Assembly: GCA_964567745.1 (NCBI GenBank) | Contig: CAZMNY010000075.1 | Span: 1 to 13,635, forward strand | DNA: 13,635 nt | DNA from: CAZMNY01 sp964567745 | Lineage (GTDB): Bacteria; Planctomycetota; Planctomycetia; Pirellulales; Pirellulaceae | Direction: 5' to 3' | Shown: piece by piece, positions 1-7,270 of the stretch | Numbering within the stretch: position 1 is the stretch's first letter | Layout: each line of letters starts with the position of its first letter | Notes under the pieces: generated by a model | The model's database searches: none | The model's input: only the letters and a program-made list of their open reading frames with translations | Told to the model about the DNA's origin: nothing | Position numbers and translations under genes: made by a program

Positions 1-49
1 GCCACGGCGAATCGGGTGCGCCACCCTAAAACTAAGGCGTAACGCAGCA

Positions 50-158
50 CTAGAGCCGCGTCAACTCTAAAAATGGAGGTTGGCTTCGGCGTAACTTGAC
101 TTGGCGGCGTACGATACAAACACTGGGATCCTAATTCTTAGTGTTGACGCTGCACTAG
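50..158 (+). repeat. 109-bp MITE-like inverted-repeat element, copy 1
   Basis: This copy matches 2024-2132 base for base except at three positions (54, 68 and 77, opposite 2028, 2042 and 2051), about 97% identity at equal length and in the same orientation. Both ends are CTAG, followed inward by TGC[C/A]GCGTCAAC-type terminal inverted repeats; the left end of this copy reads CTAGAGCCGCGTCAAC and the right end, reverse-complemented, CTAGTGCAGCGTCAAC. No open frame fits inside, so the element is non-autonomous. A CTAG end fits the YTAR target preference known for the IS5 group, but CTAG is its own reverse complement, so it could be either a target duplication or part of the element. The repeat is seen directly; the mobile nature is inferred. 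Confidence 0.8.
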
Positions 159-767
159 GGCGTTGCCCGTAGGCTACGTTGAGGTAGGCCGCCCTGCCAA
201 CAGGTGCGCGGGGTGACGCTGGTTCCGCTTTGGTTCTTGGACTCTCAGAACGTCGCCGAGCTCTTAAGATTGCGCGCCTGCGATTAATGTCCCAGCTTGC
301 GGCACTCGCCTTCAGGCCAATCGCATCCGGTCGCTGCCATCTGCCTCACACCCCCATTCTGGAGGGCGAATCGGCTCGTTAGCCATTCACGGCAAGACAC
401 CGACGCGAGTCTAGCCATAAATTCACACGGGGCGTCAGCGGATCGCCTATCAAAATGTATGGATTCTCACAGTTCAGCGGGGCGTAGGAGTGCGGAAGTC
501 GCTACTTCGCGGAAGAACTCCACCGACGGTCGAAAATTGCTCATTGCCGGTTCATGGACTGTTTGTTCTAATGCCAGCTTGGCCGACAGGAAGTAGCGTC
601 AGCTACATGGAATCTGTGGCATACACGGCACGAGGCCGACCGACGTTTTCGACCCGTAAGATTAATTGAGCGTCTCCGAATGGCGCCGCTTCGCGGATCA
701 GCGAAAACTCTCAAACTCATTCTCGCGTCATGGTTTGGTGCCCCTCGCACCTCCCAGGAGAGGACTA
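159..767. other. Non-coding stretch between MITE copy 1 and the TlpA-like gene
   Basis: I find no convincing gene in these roughly 600 bases. The open frames that exist (for example 297-596) have no ribosome binding site, no recognisable domain and irregular composition. Small hairpins are visible, such as GTAGC-GTCA-GCTAC at 593-606 and GAAGT-CGCT-ACTTC near 495-510. The promoter of the downstream gene should lie here, but I could not pick a convincing -35/-10 pair. It may be eroded former coding DNA, but I cannot name a source gene. Confidence 0.4.
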
Positions 768-1901
768 ATGAATCTACGATTGTTGCTATCGGCATGCCTG
801 GCGTTTAGCGCCGTTGCCGTCTCCTCCGCGATCGCCCAAGACAAAGCGAAAGCAACCGCAACCCAAGATGCGTCGAAGACGCTGGAAGAGGTCAAGAAAG
901 ACCAAAACGACAGCGACAAGTTGAACAAGTTTTTTTCCAAAGAGTTCAGCAACATCGCCGGTCTCGTCCAATCGGGCAAGATTGATGAGGGGGAGAAGGC
1001 TTTGGCGAAATTGGAGACAGTTACCAAGGGGCTCAACCCAGATGATGCCAGAGCGAAGCAACTGGTCAGCATGGCCGTCCGCACCATCCCTGTCTTCAAG
1101 AACCGAATCGAAGTCTCCCGAGCCGATGTCGATGAACTGAAAAAGAAGCTCGCGGCGAAGCCAGCCGATGTCGATTCCGCGATGCTTCTCGTCAAAAAAT
1201 CGGTAATGGACATCGGTTCGGTCGCTGGTGAAAATCCGAAAGAGGCCAAGAAGCAAATCGCCGAGTTGAAGACGTACCTCACGGCCTTGGCCGACAAGGT
1301 CGACGACGCGAAGAAGAAGAAAAAGATCCTCGGCTTGACGACCTCACGCGAATTGGCTGGCATTGAGCGAAGCATCAAATCGTCGCTCAAGCTCGCGGAA
1401 CTTATCGGCAAGCCGGCGATGGACTTGCAAATCGACGCCTGGGCCAATGGTTCGCCTCTGACGGCAGACGGCATGAAGGGCAAGGTTGTCCTTCTCGACT
1501 TCTGGGCTGTCTGGTGCGGTCCCTGCATCGCAACGTTCCCCCACCTGCGTGAATGGCAAGAGAAGTATGGCGAGAAAGATTTCGTCATGGTTGGCCTGAC
1601 TCGTTACTACAACTTCAAGTGGGACGAAAAGGCTGGCCGCGCAATGCGCGCTCAGGGCGAAAAAGTGAAGAGTGAAGATGAACTTGCGATGCTCGAGAAA
1701 TTCGCCGATCACCACAAGATTCACCATCGTCTCGCAGTGCAGGCGAAGGACTCGAAAGCGTCCGAATACTACGGCGTCAGCGGAATTCCCCATGTTGTCG
1801 TCATCGACAAAACGGGCGTCGTTCGAATGGTCAAAGTCGGATCGGGAGAGGCCAATGCTACGGCCATCGCCAAGTTGTTGGAAGAACTCGTTGAGGGCTA
1901 G
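768..1901 (+). CDS. Secreted thioredoxin-like (TlpA/ResA-type) protein with N-terminal helical domain
   Basis: The product has 377 residues. The ATG at 768 is chosen because AGGAGAGGA lies just upstream (about 755-763) and because it gives a clean Sec signal peptide: a hydrophobic core at residues 4-20 and an AIA|Q cleavage site near residue 23. An in-frame start further upstream (666) would bury this signal. Residues 25 to about 215 are Lys/Glu/Asp/Ala-rich and probably helical or coiled coil. Residues about 216-377 form a TlpA/AhpC-TSA-type thioredoxin fold with the redox motif WCGPC (Cys250 and Cys253) and the cis-proline in GIP (Pro341). Such proteins act outside the cytoplasmic membrane in thiol-disulfide exchange, for example in cytochrome c maturation or as general reductases. 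The substrate cannot be told from this context. The gene stands alone, with its own terminator, between two MITE copies. Confidence 0.88.
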   Translation: MNLRLLLSACLAFSAVAVSSAIAQDKAKATATQDASKTLEEVKKDQNDSDKLNKFFSKEFSNIAGLVQSGKIDEGEKALAKLETVTKGLNPDDARAKQLVSMAVRTIPVFKNRIEVSRADVDELKKKLAAKPADVDSAMLLVKKSVMDIGSVAGENPKEAKKQIAELKTYLTALADKVDDAKKKKKILGLTTSRELAGIERSIKSSLKLAELIGKPAMDLQIDAWANGSPLTADGMKGKVVLLDFWAVWCGPCIATFPHLREWQEKYGEKDFVMVGLTRYYNFKWDEKAGRAMRAQGEKVKSEDELAMLEKFADHHKIHHRLAVQAKDSKASEYYGVSGIPHVVVIDKTGVVRMVKVGSGEANATAIAKLLEELVEG

Positions 1902-1934
1902 ATCTCTGATCGAATTTTCCGCTCAGTAGATTTC

Positions 1935-1970
1935 GACCGGTCGGCCAATTTGGCCGGCCGGTCTTTTTTT
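1935..1970 (+). terminator. Intrinsic terminator of the TlpA-like gene
   Basis: GACCGGTCGGCCA (1935-1947) pairs with TGGCCGGCCGGTC (1951-1963) across an ATT loop: a 13-bp stem with one G-U pair, followed by seven Ts (1964-1970). It lies 33 bases after the stop codon of the TlpA-like gene. This is a textbook rho-independent terminator. Confidence 0.9.
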
Positions 1971-2023
1971 GGCGATGCCGAAAAACTCGCTGATTCGCCA
2001 AAGAAGCGACACTTCGACCGTAC

Positions 2024-2132
2024 CTAGTGCCGCGTCAACTCAAAAAATGGGGGTTGGCTTCGGCGTAACTTGACTTGGCGGCGTACGATACAAACACTGG
2101 GATCCTAATTCTTAGTGTTGACGCTGCACTAG
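2024..2132 (+). repeat. 109-bp MITE-like inverted-repeat element, copy 2
   Basis: Second copy of the element at 50-158. Its left end CTAGTGCCGCGTCAAC and right end GTTGACGCTGCACTAG form terminal inverted repeats that differ at one position. The termini match each other better here than in copy 1, so this copy is closer to an intact form. The interior is identical to copy 1 from position 2052 onward. It lies between the terminator of the TlpA-like gene and the 3' end of the broken DUF3052 gene, and disrupts neither. Confidence 0.8.
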
Positions 2133-2190
2133 GTTTCACGCGGCATCAATCGGGCGGAGAACTTGTGACAGTCGAGACGTGTGCACCGGC

Positions 2191-2594
2191 TTAGCGGTCT
2201 GCCTTGCGGTAGACGAATTTCAGACCGGACCAGGTCGCGTCGACGGCGCATATCTTGACGTCGACAAGCCCTGCGTCGAGTCCAGTGCGGCGGACGAGGG
2301 CTTCGTCGACTTCGCTAACAACGCCCGAGGCTTTCTTGGGCGAAGAGGCCCAGATCATGCCGTTTTTGCCAGCTTGTCGACCAGCAGCGGAAACCGTCTC
2401 TCAAGGTGGCTACGAGTCGTCACAAAAATGTGTACACAATCGAGAATGCCAGCCGCCCGCTTTTCCCAACGTACGTCCGGACATCCTACGAGTAAATCGA
2501 AGTAGTCGGTCGGCGCGTTATCGACAATCGCCGTCGCGTCTTCCTTCAAACCGAGTTTCTTGACCAGCGGCGTGCCGCTATATCCAGCTGCCAT
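2191..2594 (-). pseudogene. DUF3052-family protein gene, frameshifted in an A tract
   Basis: Reading from the ATG at 2594 gives MAAGYSGTPLVKKLGLK and a further 60 residues, typical of the start of DUF3052 proteins, which have no assigned function. The frame stops at 2355. Moving one base back at an A5 tract (2363-2367 on the plus strand, TTTTT) restores the rest of the family: LAKNGMIWASSPKKASG, then a conserved tail containing CAVDATWSGLKFVYRK, ending at a TAA at 2191-2193. With one extra A the product would be 134 residues, about the usual length for the family. A GGAGG ribosome binding site lies 11 bases before the ATG, and the gene starts 30 bp after the ABC exporter ends, so the two were probably cotranscribed. 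The lesion may be a real mutation, a homopolymer sequencing error or, less likely, a programmed shift; the A5 tract is not a classical slippery heptamer. Confidence 0.8.
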
Positions 2595-2624
2595 TGATGT
2601 CGCCGCCTCCGCGCAAAACGTGAG

Positions 2625-4568
2625 CTAAGTCCGTTCGGATTGACTGTCTTGTGTCGGCAACGCAGGCAGCGTTTGCAGTTCCACCATGCGACGGTATTCC
2701 GAGCTGGATTGCAGAAGCTCGTGATGTTTCCCGATTGCGATAAACCGTCCGTCGTCGAGAACTGCGATGCGATCTGCGAGCCCGATTGTGCTCATTCGAT
2801 GTGCGATCACAAAGCACGTTCGACCCTCCATGAGCTTGGCCAAGCTGGATTGGATGAGCGATTCACTTTCGCTATCGAGGTTGCTGGTCGCTTCATCGAG
2901 GATGAGAATCGTCGGGTCGGCAACGAGAGCTCGGGCGATTGCGAGCCGTTGCCGCTGTCCTCCGCTCAGCTTAACGCCCCTTTCGCCGATAACGGAATCA
3001 AATCCATCCTCCAACTTGTTGATAAATTCTTCGGCATTCGCCGCGATGGCGGCTTCAGCGACTTGCTTTTCGGTGGCACCGCGCTGGCCGTATTGAATGT
3101 TGTCGTCGATCGCTCCATCAAACAGAAAGACATCCTGCTCGACAATTCCGAGCAATTGTCGAAAGCTGTCGATACGAATATCGACCAAGTCGCGACCGTC
3201 CAGTTCAATCGCACCACTGGTGGGATCGTAGAACCGGGCGATCAGGTTACAGAGCGTTGTCTTGCCGGCACCGCTTCGACCCACGAGCGCGATCGTCTCA
3301 CCGGGTTCGACCTCTAAATTGATGTCCTCGAGCACAAGTTGGTCCGAACCGGGATAGTGAAAACTGACTCCTTTGAGCGAAATGCCGCCAGCGACTTCTT
3401 GGCGATTCAGCTGCATAGCGGAATCGCGGTTTTGCATTTCTCGTTCTTCGGCCATGACATCAAGGATACGGTCGAGACCAGCAAGGTTGTTTTGAAACGT
3501 CGCGGCGCTGGCCACAAGCGTCGCCAGCGGTCCGAGGAGCATAGCCAGATAGAACAGGAACATTGTGAGGTCGCCGAGCGTCATTTCTTTCTGCAGAATG
3601 CGATAGCCGCCGTACATCAACAACAAAGTCGACGCGGCTGGAATCAGCAGCTCCCATACAACTTCGATCAGGCGAGTCCACAACCAAACAAACAGCTGTT
3701 GCCGCACTAGCAAGTTGTTGCCCCGAACGAATCGTCCCGCCTCCATCTTCTCACGCGCGAAAGCGCGAACGATTCGCATTCCTCCAAAGGCTTCGGTTGC
3801 CGTCGCGTCGATCTGCTGTCGCTGTGCGCGAACGTCTCGCCAAAGCGGGCGGATCCGATGGATCCAAGTGCGATGAGTGACGTAGACAACAGGCAGCAAT
3901 AGTAAGCCGCCCAACATCATTCGCCAATCGACAACGATCAGAATCAACAAGCTCCCGATGAGTTGGACGATGGCTCGCCAGGGGTTGTAAAGCATGCTGA
4001 ATATCAGATCGGCCGCGCCGCCGGTGTCCTCGCGCAACAGGCTTGTCGCCCCCCCAGTCTTCAACTCGTAAATCCGTTGTAAGGGGAGACGCAGCGTGTG
4101 TTCGAACAGTTGCTTACGCAACGAGACTTGCAGCAAGTTGACGCTTCGCGTTGCCCACCACCGGCTCACTAAGTGAATGACGGTCGCAAGCGCCGAGCCG
4201 GCGACAACGAGCCCGCCGACCATGAACAGTAATGTCGATCTCTGTTGCGGTATCGCGTAACCCAAGACGGTTTCGGGCAGCGGCTCTTCGCTCAGGATGA
4301 GGTCGACAGCGATCTTGATGGCCGCCGGTGGAGCGAGTTTGAGCAGCGTCGCGATCGTGAGTAGTGCGAGCGACCAGATGACCGACTTTCGATGGCTGTC
4401 GAGCAAGCCCCAGAATCGTCGAAGTAATTCTGCGAATCCGCGTTGTCGAGGCCCGCTCGGTTGACGATGGGGGCCGTGGCCATGTCCGCCGCCCGATTCA
4501 CGCGGTGATTCGTTGCGTTTCCGCTCACGGTAAGCGTCGAATTGTCGTCGGCTTGTCGGCTGTTGCAT
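2625..4568 (-). CDS. ABC transporter, fused membrane and ATPase domains (MsbA/multidrug exporter type)
   Basis: The product has 647 residues from the ATG at 4568, which has GGAAG a few bases upstream; a TTG at 4580 in the same frame would add four residues. Residues 1 to about 45 are a polar, Gly/His/Arg-rich cytoplasmic tail. Residues about 60-360 are a type IV exporter membrane domain with about six helices. The C-terminal ATPase domain has Walker A GRSGAGKTT (Lys436), the Q-loop VEQD, the signature LSGGQ (534-538), Walker B ILILDEAT with the catalytic Glu559, and the H-loop His590. All key residues are intact. Half-transporters of this type work as homodimers in the inner membrane and export lipids, lipid A precursors, drugs or peptides; no substrate can be chosen here. 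The DUF3052 gene follows 30 bp downstream. The closest named families are MsbA, LmrA and BmrA. Confidence 0.92.
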   Translation of the reverse strand: MQQPTSRRQFDAYRERKRNESPRESGGGHGHGPHRQPSGPRQRGFAELLRRFWGLLDSHRKSVIWSLALLTIATLLKLAPPAAIKIAVDLILSEEPLPETVLGYAIPQQRSTLLFMVGGLVVAGSALATVIHLVSRWWATRSVNLLQVSLRKQLFEHTLRLPLQRIYELKTGGATSLLREDTGGAADLIFSMLYNPWRAIVQLIGSLLILIVVDWRMMLGGLLLLPVVYVTHRTWIHRIRPLWRDVRAQRQQIDATATEAFGGMRIVRAFAREKMEAGRFVRGNNLLVRQQLFVWLWTRLIEVVWELLIPAASTLLLMYGGYRILQKEMTLGDLTMFLFYLAMLLGPLATLVASAATFQNNLAGLDRILDVMAEEREMQNRDSAMQLNRQEVAGGISLKGVSFHYPGSDQLVLEDINLEVEPGETIALVGRSGAGKTTLCNLIARFYDPTSGAIELDGRDLVDIRIDSFRQLLGIVEQDVFLFDGAIDDNIQYGQRGATEKQVAEAAIAANAEEFINKLEDGFDSVIGERGVKLSGGQRQRLAIARALVADPTILILDEATSNLDSESESLIQSSLAKLMEGRTCFVIAHRMSTIGLADRIAVLDDGRFIAIGKHHELLQSSSEYRRMVELQTLPALPTQDSQSERT

Positions 4569-4580
4569 ACGTTCTTCCAA

Positions 4581-4596
4581 GGCGAATCAATTCGCC
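4581..4596. promoter_or_regulatory. Inverted repeat just upstream of the ABC exporter gene
   Basis: GGCGAAT-CA-ATTCGCC is a perfect 7-bp inverted repeat with a 2-bp spacer, ending 12 bases before the ATG of the exporter gene. It lies in the space between divergent genes (exporter on minus, hydrolase on plus). It could be an operator or a hairpin in the exporter leader. Its function is inferred from symmetry and position only. Confidence 0.3.
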
Positions 4597-4862
4597 ACGC
4601 CTTATCGCGCGGCGGAAACGAGACACGGTCAGCCGGCTAACCCTACGGTAGCAGCTTCCCTGCAGGCGGCGTTTCAAGTTCGAAAGTGCTTCAGAAACCC
4701 AAGGCAGCGTTGTACTTGTCCACGCCGACGCGCTTTAAATCTGCCCTTTGCAACGTTCATTTTAGCTTTTTCAATTGTCCAATCCGATCCCTCAGCCTCA
4801 TAATGATCCGTCCGTCGCCAATATGGTCGTGTACCCCAACGCCAACTCGTCGAGTTCAATCC

Positions 4863-6020
4863 ATGACGTTCTCACTAAGTTCGTTGCCGACACTCATCGC
4901 CATCCTATTGCTTTCCGTCTTGACGGCGCCAATGCTCGCCCAACAGCCAGCGCAACAGCCAGCGAACAAGTCGACCGCGAGGCTGCCTCGCGAAAACTTG
5001 ATGCTGTTTCGAGATGCCAATGGCAAAGCGACTCAAGTGCGTTCGACAGCCGACTGGCAACTGCGGCGCCGTGAGGTCATGGACGGAGTGCGAGCGGTAA
5101 TGGGATCGGATCCGCACAATGGCGAACGGTGCGAGTTGGACATGAAAGTGGTCGAGGAAGTCGACTGCGGAACATACGTGAGGCGGCTGATCACTTACGC
5201 TTCGGAACCGAAGAGCCGAGTGCCGGCCTACCTTTGCGTTCCAAAATCTCAACTCGAGCCGAACTCGCCTCGAGCTCCCGCCGTACTCTGTCTTCATCCG
5301 ACCGACAACACGGTTGGCCACAAAGTTGTGGTTGGGTTGGGCGGGCGGGCGAATCGTCAGTACGCGAGCGAGTTGGCTGAGCGTGGGTACGTCACGCTTG
5401 CGCCGAGCTACCCCTTGTTGGCCAATTACCAACCCGACGTAATCAAGTTGGGATGGAAGTCGGGAACCATGAAGGCGGTTTGGGACAACATGCGCGGCAT
5501 CGACCTGCTTCAATCGTTCGACTTCGTCAATGGCGAGAAGATCGGCGCGATCGGTCATTCGCTCGGCGGCCACAACTCCGTCTATACGGCAGTGCACGAC
5601 GATCGCGTCAAGGTTGTCGTGAGCAGTTGCGGACTCGATTCGTTTCTCGACTACTATGATGGCGCCGAACGCGTGTGGCTGCCCGAAAAAGGTTGGACTC
5701 AAACTCGCTACATGCCCAAGTTGCGAGAATACCGAGGGCGGCTCGAGCAGATACCCTTTGACTTTCACGAATTGCTAGGCAGCTTGGCGCCGCGTCCAGT
5801 CTTGATTATCGCCCCTTTGCACGACAGTAACTTTCGCTTCAAGAGCGTCGATCGCGTCGCCAAGTCGGCAGCCGCAATCTACTCGCTCTACCGACGCGAG
5901 AATAACACGTCCGACAAAACGCCGCGGCTGAAAGTCCTTCATCCGGATTGCCCGCACGACTTTCCGTTGGAGATGCGACAAGCGGCGTATGCGTGGATCG
6001 ACAAAGAGTTGAAGGAATAG
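4863..6020 (+). CDS. Secreted alpha/beta hydrolase (dienelactone hydrolase/acetyl xylan esterase-like)
   Basis: The product has 385 residues from the ATG at 4863. That start is chosen because it opens a clear Sec signal (hydrophobic residues 8-22, cleavage MLA|QQ after residue 26). The frame is open upstream to 4686, but that stretch looks non-coding. No strong ribosome binding site precedes 4863. The mature part is an alpha/beta hydrolase fold. The nucleophile is Ser233 in GHSLGG, the likely acid Asp321 in APLHDSN, and the likely base His365 in CPHDFP, so a full Ser-Asp-His triad is visible in the right order and spacing. The family includes carbohydrate esterases, cutinase-like enzymes and peptidases of the S9 fold; the substrate is not evident. 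A Gln/Pro/Ala-rich linker follows the signal. dinB begins 40 bp downstream on the same strand. Confidence 0.83.
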   Translation: MTFSLSSLPTLIAILLLSVLTAPMLAQQPAQQPANKSTARLPRENLMLFRDANGKATQVRSTADWQLRRREVMDGVRAVMGSDPHNGERCELDMKVVEEVDCGTYVRRLITYASEPKSRVPAYLCVPKSQLEPNSPRAPAVLCLHPTDNTVGHKVVVGLGGRANRQYASELAERGYVTLAPSYPLLANYQPDVIKLGWKSGTMKAVWDNMRGIDLLQSFDFVNGEKIGAIGHSLGGHNSVYTAVHDDRVKVVVSSCGLDSFLDYYDGAERVWLPEKGWTQTRYMPKLREYRGRLEQIPFDFHELLGSLAPRPVLIIAPLHDSNFRFKSVDRVAKSAAAIYSLYRRENNTSDKTPRLKVLHPDCPHDFPLEMRQAAYAWIDKELKE

Positions 6021-6060
6021 AATCAGTTCCGGTTGGCAGATCTAGCGGAAGACGTCAGGA

Positions 6061-7227
6061 ATGATTTTGCATGTCGACATGGATGCTTTCTTCGCTTCGG
6101 TTGAGCAACGCGAGCGGCCGGAGTTGCGTGGGAAGGCGGTTATTGTGGGGGGCGCTCCGGCCAGTCGCGGTGTTGTTTGCGCTGCGAGTTACGAGGCGAG
6201 AGAGTTTGGCGTCCGCAGCGCAATGCCTTCAGCCACAGCGGTTCGCCTTTGCCCGCATGCCGTGTTCTTGCCGCCGCAGATGGCGCTTTACGGGTCGGCG
6301 TCCGAAAAAATCCGAGAAATCTTCCATCGGTATACGCCCTTAGTCGAGCCGCTCTCGATGGATGAAGCGTTTCTCGACGTCAATGCATCGGAGCGACTTC
6401 ATGGTTCGGCGACGGCAATCGGTCGGCGGATAAAAGATGAGATTCGCGACGAGCTCGACTTAGTTGCATCCGTCGGGGTGGCGCCGAACAAGTTTCTCGC
6501 CAAGCTCGCAAGCGACGCGGAGAAACCCGATGGATACGTCGTCATCCGCGAGGGGCAGATCCGTCAGTTTTTGGACCCGTTGCCCGTGCGTCGCTTGTGG
6601 GGTGTCGGTCGTCGTTCGAGCGAGAAACTTGAAGCGGTCGGCGTAAGAACAATCGGAGATGTGCGGGCCGCGCCAATGGCTTTGCTCCAAACCTATTTTG
6701 GCGAACAGGCACAGCACTTCTGGAACTTGGCCCGAGGTCTAGACGACCGCAATGTCACACCGGATCGTCAAGCAAAGTCGATTTCTCACGAGACGACTTT
6801 CGCGGAAGACGAGCGCGATCCTGGCGTCCTACGCAATTGGGTGATCATGCTCGCGGAACAAGTTGCATGGCGTCTTCGACGTCACAACCTGTTGGCAAGC
6901 ACAGTCCAGATCAAAGTCCGATTCTTCGATTTTCAAACAATGACCCGTTCGTGCAAGCTCGCAGCCCCCAACAATGGCACTCAGGAAATCTGCGACATTG
7001 CGGCGGATTTGTTGGCGCGTTGTCTGTCTGGCGTCTCGCGGCCTATTCGGCTAATCGGAGTGGGAGTCGGCGGGTTGAGGAATCCCGGCGATCGGCAGCA
7101 GTTGTTGTTCGAAGCGGATGAGGAGACCGCACAGCATTCGTTGGATTCAGCTGCCGACGCCATTCGCGAAAAGTTCGGCAAGTCATCGCTGCGCCGAGCC
7201 AGCGGCTTGCGTCCGGACGTTGACTAG
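6061..7227 (+). CDS. dinB: DNA polymerase IV (Y-family translesion polymerase)
   Basis: The product has 388 residues, slightly longer than E. coli Pol IV. The ATG at 6061 gives the conserved N-terminus MILHVDMDAFFASVEQ. GGAAG at 6047-6051 is a suitable ribosome binding site, with a spacing of 9. The metal-binding acidic residues are Asp6, Asp101 and Glu102 (in SMDEAFLDV), and Phe11 corresponds to the ribose steric gate. The palm, fingers and thumb (helix-hairpin-helix region with RRLWGVGRRS) fill about 1-230, and the little finger follows. QQLLF at 346-350 fits the Q-x-x-L-F sliding clamp-binding motif. The enzyme copies past damaged bases with low fidelity. The gene lies 40 bp behind the hydrolase and could be cotranscribed with it, though no functional link is apparent. 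It converges on the sigma-54 activator, whose stop is 43 bp away. Confidence 0.95.
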   Translation: MILHVDMDAFFASVEQRERPELRGKAVIVGGAPASRGVVCAASYEAREFGVRSAMPSATAVRLCPHAVFLPPQMALYGSASEKIREIFHRYTPLVEPLSMDEAFLDVNASERLHGSATAIGRRIKDEIRDELDLVASVGVAPNKFLAKLASDAEKPDGYVVIREGQIRQFLDPLPVRRLWGVGRRSSEKLEAVGVRTIGDVRAAPMALLQTYFGEQAQHFWNLARGLDDRNVTPDRQAKSISHETTFAEDERDPGVLRNWVIMLAEQVAWRLRRHNLLASTVQIKVRFFDFQTMTRSCKLAAPNNGTQEICDIAADLLARCLSGVSRPIRLIGVGVGGLRNPGDRQQLLFEADEETAQHSLDSAADAIREKFGKSSLRRASGLRPDVD

Positions 7228-7270
7228 GGCCAATAATTAGTCGTCAAGTCGCGCGAAATAGTCAGTCGAT

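Noticed and set aside
297..596. 99-codon plus-strand open frame upstream of the TlpA-like gene
   Set aside because: No ribosome binding site, no domain and irregular composition.
783..797. Lipobox-like LSAC at residues 7-10 of the TlpA-like protein
   Set aside because: It lies too close to the N-terminus, ahead of most of the hydrophobic core; an AIA|Q type I cleavage site further on fits better.
728..1588. Long minus-strand open frame opposite the TlpA-like gene
   Set aside because: It is a shadow of the plus-strand gene: low-complexity Ser/Phe runs, no motif, and the opposite strand encodes a signal peptide and WCGPC.
2355..2380. Programmed -1 frameshift as the explanation of the DUF3052 break
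   Set aside because: The A5 tract read as GCA AAA ACG does not form an X XXY YYZ slippery heptamer, and I saw no convincing downstream stimulator; a lost base is simpler.
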